Origin: Cyclina sinensis
Lineage: Eukaryota; Mollusca; Bivalvia; Venerida; Veneridae
Direction of reading: 5' to 3'
Length of the DNA stretch: 64,000 nt
Assembly (NCBI GenBank): GCA_012932295.1
Contig: JAAONU010000016.1
Coordinates: 35,619,241 to 35,683,240 of the forward strand
Below the pieces are notes generated by a model. The model had not been told where the DNA came from. It did not search any database and saw nothing but the letters and a program-made list of their open reading frames with translations. Both the position numbers and the translations under genes were made by a program. This document shows, piece by piece, positions 23,386-38,200 of this stretch (position 1 is its first letter; every line of letters begins with the position of its first letter).

Positions 23386-25000
23386 GTTAAAACTAAAACA
23401 AAAACAATTTGCACCTTTCGGTGTACAAAAGGAAGTATGAAATAAAGTATAGTCGTCTCCAAATGATAAACATGCAAAAAGCACTTATCTTTAAAAAGTT
23501 TGGATAGAGCTGAAGAAAGCTGGATGATACATTGAGCTACATGACATCGCATTCTGATTATTCCAACACAGTACAAAAGACGATGAAATAGTACCAAACA
23601 AGATTGAATTAAGTGTTATGCAAGTTCAAAGGCCAACAATCAATGATAGAATTAAGCAAACGCAAGTTCCAATGAAATGAAGCAATAACGCAAGTTCCAA
23701 TGTCATCATGCAAGATGGATTAAACATAATGTAAGTTCCAATGTCACCAAGCAAGATGGAATAAATGCAGAAATTTTGTTCCCTAGTACAGACAAAACAC
23801 TTCCACACGTCTGAATATAGAATGTTACATATCGGAACATGAGCAAATAGTTTATTTTAGAATTCATGAAACTGCGAAAGATTTTTGTAATTTGAATTAC
23901 TCATTTTAAGAAAGCTTCCTCCGTTATCTAAATAGATGGAAAAGGTGATTTAATGTCACCTACATGTATATTCTTTAAACTGCTGGACCCTCTCGAATAT
24001 CATATTCTGAAAAGACATTTAATCTAAGATAGAAGTTAGTTGGGGAATTTAAGGAAGTTTTGAAGCATTTTTACATGCTCATAGCTGAACATGAATGAAT
24101 AAACATTATAGATTTGATAGTTCAAAACAAAATACCTATCGACGTTTAAGGTAGAAAAAATTAAGCTCTGATCGGTGATAGTGTTCACTTACGACATGAA
24201 TTTCGAAGATATTTTCTTAACATGTTTCATAGAATGTAGATATATTCAATATTCGAGAACACTATTTTAACTGACTTCAGACGTTTTCTGCTTTTCAGAT
24301 TTTTCTGGTCTTTTGCTTTTGTTGTTTTAAAAGACGATTGTAGCAGCCTTGATCGTTTAGTAGGGAAAACATTATGTACCTGTAAATAGCCCAAATTATT
24401 TACTAGTAAGTAACGTTTACACATTATGCATTATGTCTTAAAGTGATGAACTGATCTGTTTATGCTTTCTGATATAGTGAAAAAAGAACATTTAAATGTG
24501 ACAAACATTCACAATAATGATAATAATAATAATGATGATGATGATGATGATGATGATAATGTTGATATTGTTGTTGATGATGATGGTGATGAAAAATGCA
24601 CTTTCACTCGATTTTCTGGACAATCATCTCTTAGAACAGTAAACATCAGAAACTGATAAATCATTGATTAAAATGTATGTAAATTTTGACAGTCATTGTT
24701 AAACGAATGAACAGCTTTGAGAAAGAGAAAAAAAAACACTTTTACGCACCTCTGTTGTTTCCATTTAAAATAACCGTTCTGTTCATAATTTCAAATTTCA
24801 TTCATATTTATGCGCTCATTTTTATATTATTATCGGTAACTGTAACATAGAGTTGAATAGAAATGTAAAGTTTACATGTGTTTTGATATTCAATCAGTTT
24901 ACTGATGGGAATGGTCGTGAAACATGGTGACACACGTTAAAGGGAGTGATTTTGTTATCTATTTATCGATTGGACAAGTATTGAGCCATTTTGTTAACAT
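23386..25000. other. Non-coding stretch with small repeats
   Basis: A degenerate tandem of about 40 bp containing GCAAGTTCCAATGTCATCA and CAAGATGGA recurs three to four times at about 23618-23770. A (GAT)n microsatellite lies at about 24512-24595. No gene was recognised. Confidence 0.5.
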
Positions 25001-25476
25001 ATTACGTGAAAAGGCATTAGCAGTAATTTAGTTTATCCGACAAAGGAGAAAACTTTAAACAATATACCACAACCTAGGATTCTTGAAGCTTTGTAAACAG
25101 GTAAGAGTAAAGTTTATTTTTAGGTAAGAAAAACACCTGAAATGGTTTGGCAGTCACGTCCACAAATTCAGCTTACAAATATGTGATCTGGTAAGTTCAG
25201 ACAACATTGCTTTGAAAATGGCGACTTTATTTTTACTGTATTTCTAAAGTCGTTTTGTCAGTTATATTAAATTATAAGTTTATATGCTATAGATTCTACT
25301 ACTGAAACTGATAACAACAGGTATTTGTATCTGTCACATTACTAAATTAATAAAATATACTTTATATTACTTCTCTAATTTATCTTAATCATTAATCATT
25401 AACATTAATCATGCTCATATTAAAAGTGTTTTTATTCGATAATCAACAGATGTGATAAGGTTAGGTGCTATTGAGT
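25000..25476 (+). promoter_or_regulatory. Putative 5' UTR exon and leader intron of the RIG-I-like gene
   Basis: A consensus donor (CAGGTAAGAGT) lies near 25098-25108 and an acceptor (ATCAACAG) ends at 25449, just upstream of the ATG at 25477. This suggests a non-coding first exon ending near 25100 and a leader intron of about 350 bp. No clear TATA box or recognised immune response element was identified by eye. This is inference from splice consensus alone. Confidence 0.35.
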
Positions 25477-26229
25477 ATGCAGTCAGGAAGTGACACAGAA
25501 CCTATTAGTGAAAAAGGCAGTGACACAGAACCTATTAGTGAAAAAAGAAGTGACACAGAACCTATGAGTGAAAAAGAAAGCGACAAGGAGGGAGAGGAGG
25601 TGAACGACTTAAACAAGACAGAATTCAAGAACTTGATCAGAGGGAAAAAAGCTCTTGAGTATCTACAACAAGGTCTTGCACAGTTCGTGGACCGGGAAAT
25701 CGCAGTCCAACATTACAATTTCATGCAAAGACTTAACCTGAGACAACAACCCTCCTTGCCATGTAATTGTTCACTCTATAATATATTACCATCTCATACA
25801 GGTGGTCGTTGTAACAGACAAAAGATCTCCACCTGCCCCTGTCAGAAATCCAGTAATTTCCGTAGACCTTGTCCTAACGGCATCTGCTGTAAAATGTACG
25901 ATTTTATTGTACCAGAGCATCGCTTTACCAATCCAGCGTTTGGGAATTGTGAATTTTATGAGTGGACAAACAAACATTGGTGTATAGCAAAATGTTTTAT
26001 GTCTGATTCCAAAAGCCCAAGTAATTCTGCCAAAACGACTGATGCAGCAGGACTGTTGAACATTATCATCAATGGAATGTTCTTTCAGAACAAACTTTAT
26101 TGCAATATAGATCCACCTCATGATATTTTTTCACAGGTAAGTGAATCATTAATTGATAAACACTCAATAATGATAACATGTAAATGAAATAGTTCAGTAC
26201 AAGAACATTCACAATATACATGAAATTTA

Positions 26230-26266
<37 letters not shown>

Positions 26267-29200
26267 GCATGAAATCTCTTTCGTTTCAACTGAAATGGAC
26301 GATAAATACAGAAGAAATATATATACACATATAAAAGAAACGTTATACCGTGCTTTAACTACGTAAATATTTTTATGGTGAACTAAGAATAGATATTATG
26401 GTCTTAATATAATCTCCATTTGGGGTCTGGTTTCATTTAAGAGTGGTATTAACCACAGTGTCTGATCTGGGTCTGCACTGTCTGCTTGTGTCTACTTTTA
26501 ACTATAAAACAGAACCGCGAGAGATTTCTTTTATCTTTCATTTTGAAATAAAATGTTATTATTTACAGATCTGATGCTGTCATTTCTGCCTATTTGTATA
26601 TTCATAACTATCACTTTAAACTTCGACTTTAAAGCTATCAAATAATAATAATAATAATAATAATAAAAGTGTTGTAATGTAATTATTGGAGCACGCATTA
26701 AATATGTTTTTATACAGATACGTGATATCAAATAAAAATATCAGAGAATTGTCTGAAATCTGATACGAGTACTTCTCACATTATTCATGTCTTGATGTCA
26801 TACAAAAAGTACAAAATTGTTGACATGTATCATTTATTCAAATCCTTTACTAAATTTTATAGATATAATAAAATGCAAACTGATAGAAACTAGGAATATA
26901 TATACACAAATATATATAAATGATGAATTTGCATAATTATATCATGAAAACAGGTCTTTGGTACTGATTACTCAGTTATTACAGGCGGCGGAGTGTAGGG
27001 ATGAAATGACCCGACAAAGGATGAGGGTGGGGGACATGCTTTAAGCAGTCTTTGTTAGAGTCCACTTAATAATGCTTCAGTGATGCTGAAATGGACTTAA
27101 TCCATGTACGTAATGTTAAGATGTCAAACAGTTAAATAACACGGATCTCACGGTACATTAACGATTTAAACTCCAACCGGATCTTGTGAGCAGATGTCAG
27201 CCTCCGGTCAAGGAAAACTGGTGGAACCGTCCAGATAATTACAAACAACGGGTTGTTTTAAGGCTACGGCGGTATGTAAACTATTGAACCATATCAAGAA
27301 ATAATTTATTTTTCCCAAAATCGTATTCTTTACCAGTTTTCGTGTCATAACTGCTAGTAAAGCGCTGTACTCTTCATGACGTGTTTCATTTAGTTCAACA
27401 CACGCCGATTACACAAGCAAATTTATGCATAAAATCGTTTATCTTTACCAGACTCATATCTAGACAGCTGTTTTAATGTATTTTCCTCCCTTAACCGGCA
27501 AACAAACATACAAAGACATTTATTAAAAGCTACAAATACCTAGAAATTAAACAAGGCGTACTGTTTGATTACTGAACCTTTCTTGCAAATATAATTCTAC
27601 CGATCTCTACCAATCTTGTGAGTTCACTGAACCATATCTTGCGAGTCAGGATTGGGGATTTTTAGTGTATTTTATATCTGTTTTTCCCTTTTATAGTATC
27701 AATTATGAAGTGCGTCCAAAGCAAGTTTATAACGCTTGTACAGTAATTTAGTCTTTGTAATAATAAATCACTAAACATTTGGCTGCACATGAACGGCGTT
27801 TTGTCTGGAAAATATTTACAAGGAGCTGTGACTGATTTATAAAATTATTTCTTAATAGGATTTAACAACTTAAAGGTCTCCTATTAAGTGCTTTAAGTTT
27901 TGTTTTCCGATAAATTATCTAGACAATATTGCCGATACTAGTATTGTGTAAGTGCTTGGTACTCTGTACAGCAGCCAGTTTAATTATTTATAAGTTCAAT
28001 CAGCCAACTAAACCATAGATTTATTTTAAGATTTCATCTTCTTACATTTACATCGAATCGCTTTTCAGCAGTGGTCGGCTGGTGTTATTAAAGTTGCAAG
28101 AACTGCCTTCCTGTTGTTGTTAAAAATTAGTTTCAAAGGTAGCTATCAGCTTTTTTAAACAAGATTATCTCCCCTTTTGAGTTTAGCACCATTGTGCAAA
28201 AAGTTCAGTATACAGCCAATAAAGCACAATACAGTCAAACAGTCGATTATTGGTTTTCTTATAGATTCTTCATCTTCATCCGAACTCCAAATATTCTCTG
28301 ATTCTGGCGATATGTGAACATCTTTTACAGCCGTTTTTATTTTTTGACTCTTTTTTAAAAGTTAATCATATTCTAGCCTTGAAACTCTCGCTGTTTTTGT
28401 TTCTTCGCTGGGTATTAATGTCCTGTTTGAACGTTTTAATGCTTTTGGAGTAACTGAAGTCCTTTGAATATGAAATAGTTTGCTTTCTTATGGAGTCAAA
28501 TTTTGAAATTTTAATTTTGAGATATTTATCTTAATTTTTTACCAAATTGTGGTTTATAATATTATTAAAGTTTGTAGTCACGAACTGGCAGTTTAAGCAG
28601 CTGAATTCGTCAATTTTTGCCTGAAAATAAACAAAAAGCTTTAAATCATAAATTTTCTCTCCCAAGAAACGTACAAAATCTTAAAAGAATACTCGCAAGA
28701 CAGCGTACAGAGAAGACGGCATAAACTCTCAAGTAAGGTTCAGAATCTATGACAAGAAACCTACAGAAGGCATAATTCATATCCATGATTTGAATAATTT
28801 GTTTATGTTCAAAATCGTGATATAGTATAACTAATGATCAAATAACTTTTTGTTATTGGCTACTGTAACCGGTACAGATGTGAAACTCCATGTTTAACAA
28901 AGTAAACCTTGATAAAAACAGATTTTCGTTCGTGTGTAGTGCTGATCGCTGGCTAGAATGTGACGAGTATCAATAATTTTCTTGTCTTAATACTACAGTT
29001 GATTAATTTGAATAGCATAGACCATCAATAAAGCTTCACTGGTACAATATATATACATTTTAATTTATTAAATATTTCAGCAGTATTCAGATAAACACCA
29101 GTTAGTTGTACGACTGTAACAACGCAAAATGGCTGACACTGACATCTACTCACAAGATCCGGTTTGGGTTCAAATTGTTTATATACTGTGGATCTTTGGT

Positions 29201-32200
29201 AATGCTTAGTCACTTGTTGCAGGCGAGGGAAACCAGGAATGAAATGGAACACAAAACTCCAATGGAGTTGACGGAGCGAGAACTAAATACTAACATTGAC
29301 CTGTTTATTTCTGTGCTGCAAGACCCGGTCACTCTGCTCAAAGATCAAGATGCTATCACAGCAGTAAACAATCTCATTAAGGTATGGATAGTCGCAGCAT
29401 TTTATAAACCAGCAACATTTTGTAGAACTGTGAGACACACTTTTGCCCTTCAGCACTCAAAATGGGCAGAAGAAAAAACTACCAAAATAGTGTGCAGTAG
29501 ATATCATAAAGTGATATTACTTACTCGTAAAGAAAACCGGTGCATATTTTATTATTCATGTATTGATGATGCTTTCTCATTCTTATGCTTTTTTTGCAAA
29601 AACAAATTTAATTTGCAACGAAAATGATATACTTTAGAACATATTTTGAAACCAAACATAACCTATGAAATAATTAACACTTTTCTGTCATTATCCATTA
29701 AGCTAAAACAATTTTAATTGTTATACTGATGAAAAAAATCAATATCGATTAGCTGAAGAACAATCAAATACATATCAGCAAAAAAGAAGAAAAGGCAATC
29801 CTGGAAGAAACATTAGAACGCCTTCACGAGGAGAGAACGAAAGCCTTAGACGACATAGAATCCTCTAAATCAGGAGCTCTTCAAACTATAAAAGTTGCAG
29901 AGACAGAAATAGTGAAAAAGCTGAAACAGTATGAAGTTAATGCTACAGATCTAGAAAAAAGAGTAACGAAAACTGAAGAAGAACTGCTGTCTCTCAAGGT
30001 ACCCGAAAAAAATTATTCAGAAAATTGGTGGCTAGTGAAAACGATTTGTTACAAATTATGTGTGAATGAAGTTACAGAAGCCCCATAGTATCTAGTTATA
30101 AAGTGAAGTTAAATTCGATTGTAAAACGTTTTCAAAATCATAGGAATTTTGACGTCTCAAAACATAAAATTCCTGTTTGATAACTTAAACTGTTCATTTC
30201 CTAATTACTTATTTCCTATTTTGCTATGCTGTTACCGAATTTGCTTGGTACAATTATAAATTAAAATTATATTTTTAGGGAGCCTTCGGAGGCAGCATAC
30301 CAGTAAAACGCAAAGATGAAGAAAAGAAGGACGGTAAGCAAGTTTCCATCTTAGATCCTTTCCGTTTAACTATATTCATCTTAATCTAATTGTGCGGAAT
30401 GTGTACCGAGGGTAACCGGCAATGGTTTTTGTGAAGTTTTCCTGGCCAAATGCCTTTACCTCGCGTTTCAAAAGGACAATTTCATGGAAATTTAAATAAA
30501 ATGTTCTTGACTAGACAGCAGACTCGTTGTCACGTTAAATTATGCATAAGTGTCATGATGTTAAAAGGCATGTAGGAAAATATTAAGTGAAAATAGTAAG
30601 ATAGCCTTTCTAACTTCTACCACTGAAAATTGAACACTTTGCTCGGGCCCAAAAAATTCAACATCATCACTATCTTGCATATTTAAACTGGTATGACAGG
30701 TACTAGTATTAGCATCATCATTCAGAAGATTACAAAAATCTGTTTCCATTTATTTAGCACTACATTAACATCTCTTGTTAACTTACCATTCTAATCCTCC
30801 ACTTCAAAAGGAAAACAATTTTTTCTGTTATCTCGAATACCTATTCTACCTATAGTTTTCCAAAAATCTACTTTATTATGTTTAGCTTCATCTATCAGTT
30901 TTTCCTGTAATTCTTCCAAATAGATCCGTTTCGCTTTTTGAACATTCTTATCAAAAATCTTTCTTTTTTTTTACAAAAATATGTTTAAGATTTGATTTTG
31001 CAGAGGATTTACATTTTACCCAATTTTTTTCTGCAACACACATTTCATTCCAAAGGCTCTGTAAATTGTCATTCCACCACTCTTTTCTTAATCTTCTTTT
31101 TTTATTACTATAACCAAATTTTATAGTTATCCTCATATTTGGCAGGCTAGATCTCATTTCACTTTTTATACCTGAACAAAGTATTTCATAACAATTATCT
31201 AGTGTACTTTGCTCAATAAAACTGGAAAATAAGTTATCAATTTTTCTACTACTTCCCTTACAAAAAATATTACGAGTATCAAAAATAGTTTTATTTGCCT
31301 TCAACTTAGTATTATTATGATGGCTTTCCAGAGACTCATGCGAATTGAGTCTAAAAGAATAAGTACACATTAAAATAGAGTGATCAGGCAGGAATCTACT
31401 TTCAATACCTGGTTTTGCAAGCTCGGATACACGTTCCACTTCAAAATCTGTGAACATATCTAAGTTCTCATATGGTACAACAATATAATCTACCACAGAC
31501 AGTCCTTTACTAGAGACATAAGTATAATCATTGTTTTTACAGTTCCTGCCACTTAAGACACAGCAGTTGCAATCAACTAAAAAATTACAAAAAAATTCAC
31601 CATGTGTATTTTTTGTAAAATCTTTCACATTACGTTCTGGTAAAAAGTCTACGCCTTCAATGAAATCTGGTAAATCTGATATTCTAGCGTTAAAGTCTCC
31701 ACAAATAATGAAAATAGTATCCTGTTCTGTCTGTATGTGTCAATGTCTCTGCCTATCCCTTCCGTCCGAGATAATAAGCAATTCTAAATGAAGCGAAAAA
31801 AGCATCAATTAAGCTGCTAGAAACAACTTTCGTTGCTTTTCCTTGTCACATTTGTCTTGAAAACGTGATATAATTACGCCTCTTTTGTATTTTAGATGAT
31901 GATAACAGTGAAGATGAAAAAGATGACATTCCAATTATCTTAACAGGTTTGAACATCTTTGTTTTATTTGGTCTTTTTCCGAGCAATTAGCTACGGGCTG
32001 GTGCAGTATACATGGTATATTTGACGTAAAATGGAAATTATAACATTGATGTGTATTTTAAAAACAGAATGAAGAAAACATGCTCTTTTCCTGGTTATTT
32101 TCAGTGATTTCAGTGCTTTGCTGACAACGTAATATTTTCGAATGCCAAAATTTTGTTGTTAAGTAATAGATCTTATCGTTAATCATCCTGTTAAAACCTA

Positions 32201-35200
32201 CTGTTTTCTATAAAACACCTTTGCAAGTTGCCAAGAAAATAACTTGACATACCTAAAAATGACATTCAAATTTATAAAGCACTGAATACATTTTATTAGA
32301 TTTAGATGAACGTAAAGATATACCGGATCAACCCATACAATTAAGAGCCTACCAAGAAGAATTGGCCAAGAAAGGCTCAGAGGGACATAACGTTATTGTC
32401 CTGGCTCCAACCAATACAGGCAAGACTAGAGTTGCGTGCAAAATCATACAAGTAAATACATTTTTAAACCTATCGGGAAGTTTGAATTTGACTGAAATTA
32501 TATGGCTTTTCATATGCAGATAAAACTGAGAACTAGTGCAAACACTGATAAAATAATTATTAAATAATGATATTTTTACATTTATAAAACAAATACATGG
32601 TTATACTGATTACAAGACGTAGAAAGGGACTTCTTTTATTTCGGCATGTTTTTATAAAGCACTGACTCGAAATTTTAGGTATTTAGTTTGTGCTTTTTCA
32701 GCAATGATTTTATTCTGTATTAGTCGCACCATCAACAGCTTTTTTGTACTGATACTTGTGGCAAAACATAATTGGTAAGACAGGTTATCTTTGTTTCAGG
32801 ACCATTTTCAAAGAAAATCCCAAACAGGTGAATTTGGGAAGGTGATATTTCTAGTGCACACAGAACCTTTAGCTTTTCAACAAGGCACACAGTTTGAAAC
32901 ATTGCTGCCATATTACAGAACAAAGGTTATAACTGGTAGAGTCCAGCGAGAAAAGAAACACTTGTTAAAGGACTTCATTGATCGGTACCTTTTGTTTTAT
33001 ATTCTGATTACTCATTTAACATCCTGAAAAAAACAAGAGAAAATGCGAACAGTGTTAACATAAATTAACGTCTTAATAGAATTAACCCAACGTAGTTAAG
33101 TATTGTTAAACTTTCAGAGTACTAGTCATTAAGTCATCATCCGCAAGAAATTGGTCACTAAATATCCAGTGGGGTTTCAGACCTAAGAATTGAGAGTAGC
33201 TGCAACTGTCAACAGTAAAAATACCTGGTTAATCTGCTTGGTACCATCCGTACATACACACCCTTCAGGTAACGTTGACTACAAAGCCCCTAACATTTAC
33301 CAGACTCGTTTGTTTGTCCATTAACATGGTCTTGCAAGATTATCATTTTTCCAAATTTGAAGCGAAAGAGTGATTTTCAGAGTAGATATAGGATAAAGTA
33401 ACCACAAGAAAACTTCAAAGCATAACAAAGATCAAGTTCAGAGGTAAAAAGCAACATATTTATACATTATGAGATTATCTAAATGTACTGTTACTATTGC
33501 AGGAGAGACATACTGGTGGTTACAGCCCAATGTTTAGTTAATGCACTTAAACTAGGAGAAATCAAAAGTCTTAGAGACTTTTCTTTGATAGTGATAGACG
33601 AATGTCATCACACCAACCGAGCACACAGCTTTAATCAAACCATGTCCACATATATCGATCTGAAGTTAACCGACGATTTTGCTTTACCACAGGTTATTAT
33701 TTAGAAGTAATATATATAAAAAAGACAAATAAGTCTCCTTTTATATTATATATCATAACGTTACTTTATTGTATCAAATACTGATGAGATTTAATTTTTT
33801 TACGGTATCCCAGTCAGATCCATCAAGCCTTCAGTGAAACACTCGTCGCCTAGCGTTCGATATTGTTGTAATTTTATGTATTAGTCGTTATTTATGCTAA
33901 AAAGAGTGACAGAATAACATTTTAATTGACATTTGCTTGATTATACGTAATTTATCTTATAAAAGACAAAACCAGAACATGACCAAATGTTCCTTTGTTT
34001 CTGTCAACTGTTTATATTTTCTTCTTGTATATCAACAGATTTACACACTGTTTGATTGTAGTCAATTTCTAGATTGTAGGGCTGACAGCATCCCTTGGAG
34101 TTGGAGGATACACAGATTATAACAATGCTAAAGAATACATGAAGGGCATTTTGGTCAACATGGATGCTCATTATCTAAGCAGAGTGACGGCAAATTTGGA
34201 ACAGCTCAAGGAATATGAAAACAGGGCGAAAGAACGTAAGTGGTCCTTAAACACAAAATGTTTTACTTTTCACCTAAGGTTTAGTTCAAGTATTTCTGAG
34301 CTTTGAAAGTAGTTCATATCTTTATGTACATATTTTTATGAAGAGACAGTTTGATAATTCGGTGAATGTAAACATGTATAGTTCGTATCGGAATAATCAA
34401 AATTTCAGAGGAGAATATGATATGTGCAGTTGTTTATTTACAGATAAAGTCATTGTAAGAAAGAGAACACACGACAGCTACAGACAAGCTATCTTGACAT
34501 TATGAATGAAATCGATGTGTACATGATAAACCTACCTGAGTAAGCCTGTATCTTACTTGCCTAAGTAAAGCAAAATGTTTCCAGCCAGTACATTATCTTC
34601 TTATTAGAATCAGTCGTCATAATAAATTAGAATGGTTCTATTATTTGTAAACATTAGTAGTTTTTTGCCCAGCAGTTTGAAGTACGTGTTTTTTTTTCAG
34701 TTTAAACAGTATTTCATTTGTTTGAGCAGATGGCTGACCTCACCCCACTTCCTTGAAACTGCTGGCACCAACCCTAAAGGGCAAGACTTTATCTTGTAAA
34801 AGAGTCAGCACCTCCAAATCTATTTGAGATATACATTCTTTGATCTTACGACTCTTGCAATTAGAACTTAGCAGTGTCATAAGGAGAGTCTTGTACAACC
34901 AACGAATAAATGTATATATTTCTTCTATGTATCTTAAATAATTCTTATGGACGTTGAAAAGAACAAAATAAACTAGCACATCTCTGCAGGTATGAGGAAT
35001 GTTGCCAAGAAGCGACGACTTCATTAAAGAAAAGTGCAGAGTGCCCTTATGTAGGGGATCGGAGCAGTTCATTCAATGGCTGAGTACTTTTGACGATGCA
35101 ATAAGTAAAATGCATTCCGACGAAGTAATCCGAATGCTGAGTACGTGTCGGCTTCACCTAGAGGTATCTAACAGTGCTATAATAGCTCAAACTCTTAATT

Positions 35201-38200
35201 CAAGGACATACACACAATTTTATAATTCAGAACAATATGGTTTATTTATTTTCATGTCAGTTAGCTGACCTACAAAAATGGTAAATGCAATATTCAAGTA
35301 ATAGAGATAAAATTCACGATTAAATATGAATGTTGCGAATTATCTTTCTGAATTTAACGATCATTTTATATGAATTTTAAACATTTTAAGTCATAAAAAA
35401 GAATAACTTTTCAAAGCATCGTCTATAATACTCGTTTTGAATTCTACAGACATATAACAAATCTTTAATGCTTCATGCTGATGCTCGAATCTGCGATGCA
35501 ATGTCCATTCTTGATGAATTCATAGGAGAATGAAAAACAATCCGGGAATGAAACAGATAGAATACTCTTGTGTCACTATGAACGTAAGTAAGCACTATTT
35601 TGCTAAAATGTACATATTACGCAATCTCTACCGGATTGTGTGGGGCGGGAAGTAATATGTCGCCCTTACGTCATTTGGTTTTGTGCGTGTTTAAAAATAT
35701 TTGGCTCTGCTTTAAGGCGGTACGACATTTTAGCGCAGTTTAGATCTCTGCTGTTTGCCAGCTTATGGAAGCGCGTTTAACACTCGCGTTTTAAAGGTCC
35801 ATAACATATGTTATAGACAATCTTAAACGCAATACTTGATACCTGCATTTTAAATAATAAACGTAAAACTTTATTTGGCCTTTGTTTTACTTTATTTCTA
35901 GACCTTGTAATTTGCGCGTTTCGTCTCGCAACCTTCAGTACGTTTTTGACACCGATCTAGAGTCAGTATGTCAAGAGGACTTCAGGAATCAGCTGGCCGT
36001 GCAAATGAAAACATTTTCAACAAACGAAAATTATTTTTGTCTAGATATTTTATTATAATTCGTGTAATACAACAGGCGTCTTAAACAAGACACAAAAACC
36101 CATGCTTCTTTATACATAGGTCTGACCTCCCTGAACTTCGATGCCGTACCAAGCAATCCAAAATTGGATAAAATGGAAGAAATCCTGTCAACGCACTTGA
36201 CCAACAAAGACGCAAGATGTATCATTTTTGCCAAAACTTTAGTGCTTGTCAAAGCACTCAAAAACTGGATAAACGAAAATGAATCACTACGGTTCTTAAA
36301 TGCTAGAGAATTGGTTGGACGGAAAAGTTAGTGAGTTTGTTGAAATATATGCAAGTTATTTTGAAGTAGAATTTTTGTTCACTTTCTCCATAAGACTTGA
36401 TCTAATTTCCAAAGTGACGTTGTATTTTGCCTTGTTCTGTTTAACAGTTCTCTTTCATAAGTGCTAGAGACAAAGTTCTAACCACTAGGTCTGCGAAAGA
36501 AAAAAAATGAACATTTTCAAAATAAAGTAGATGTGACTGAACTAAGACTCCTATGTTTAACTTGAGAAAAAGACTGGAATCCATTTTGTAACGTTGAGTG
36601 TCTTTAATTCATTTTGCTGTCTCGTTTAAGAGATGTCTCGACTAAATCAGAAAGACGTCCTTGAATACTTTAAAAATGGACATCATAAAGTCATTGTTGC
36701 GACGTCAGTTGCTGAGGAGGGCTTAGATGTGACAGCTTGTAACCTGGTTATCAGATACGAACATGTTAAAAATGAAATAGCGCGTCTACAGTCACGAGGT
36801 AATGCAGTATATACAGAGTATCGATAAGTAATAAAGATAAAGGGACTTTGGCATGTAATGTGTTGCAATAATATATCTAAAGTTTTATAGTAAAACGGAA
36901 AAAATGTTCAGTGTGACAGTTTGTTCAAAATTTTTAATATCTTTATTCAATGCTGTAATAATTTCTTTAATCTTTGAAATATTTATTGTTAAACCAAGAT
37001 ATTTGTTTCGTGTGATAAAAAATGTATTCAGTTGTTTTTGTAAGATCTTTTAAGATATCTATTTCAAAATAATAAACAAAAATTATTAAACAAATATCAA
37101 TCAATTTTCTTATGTTTTATCGAATTAAAATATTAAAACTTTTGAATAAATTATTTTGTCATTCAAAATGAATATTTTGGTTTTGCAATAAAAAGTTCAC
37201 AGAATTTAGTAAAAGGATATACATTACAGGATTTAATTAAAATATTTAAAGTATTGAACGAATTCTATCATATTGAACAAATATTTCTGTTTTACAAGAT
37301 CATATATACATATTTTCACTGAACTAAATGAATATATAAAGGAACGTTCTTAATTTTAGGGAATGCTTCTTAAATCTGTTGTTAGAATAAAATAATGATT
37401 CATTAATTTTTTCATTATGTATTTTAGATATTTATATGATAGAGATAATTCGTTTTAAATATCAAAATATTTCACTTCATCAGTCTAGATTATTAGAAAA
37501 CTTTATGTTATATAAATGGCTGTGTGTACATTGTAGTTTTTGACCCGACAATATTGTAGATAATGTCCTTGGGTTTATTTAAGGTCGAGCAAGAGCTAAG
37601 GACAGCAGATACTATGTTCTCACCGAGGAAGGATCAAATCTGCTGGAAAGGGAAGAGAAAAATGAAATGCTTGAAGAATTAATGGAACGAATAATACCTG
37701 ATCTTGCTGCCAATATTGAAGAAAATCCAGTCCGTTGGCGCAGTGAAATAAAACGCATGCAGAAAGAAAACAGAGAAAAGGAAGAAAACAAAGAAAAGAG
37801 CGTGCGAGCACATTTGACAAACGACGTGAAAAGTCTACACTGTAAAAACTGTAACACATTTATATGTTTGTCATCTGATATTCGTTTAATTCAGCTTTCT
37901 CATCATGTTGCAATAAATGATGAAGTGATGAAAAAGATAACTCTTATAAGAGATCTTTCTCCAGAATACGAGGATGATAATTTGAAATCTGATGGCCGTA
38001 TTTTATGTGTCCACTGTCAGCGTAGACTTGGTGGTGTGCTAGAATACCAAGACACGGAATTTCCATTGATTAAGATAAAGTATTTCAGGGTTATAGATCG
38101 GTCGGACCAACGGAATAGCTTTAAAAAATGGAAACATGTCAACTTCAAAGTTGAAAAAATGTCATTAAATGAATTAGATCGGATTGTCCAGATCAGGGAT

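Noticed and set aside
24462..24656. Asp/Asn-rich ORF
   Set aside because: It is the translation of a (GAT)n microsatellite.
29106..29627. 173-codon ORF starting upstream of RLR exon 2
   Set aside because: Only 29223-29381 is bounded by splice sites and fits the HEPN-like domain; the flanking residues are intron translation.
34071..34079. Acceptor at 34079 for RLR exon 9
   Set aside because: It would delete Ile-Val before GLTAS; the acceptor ending at 34072 restores the LPQ-IVGLTAS helicase motif.
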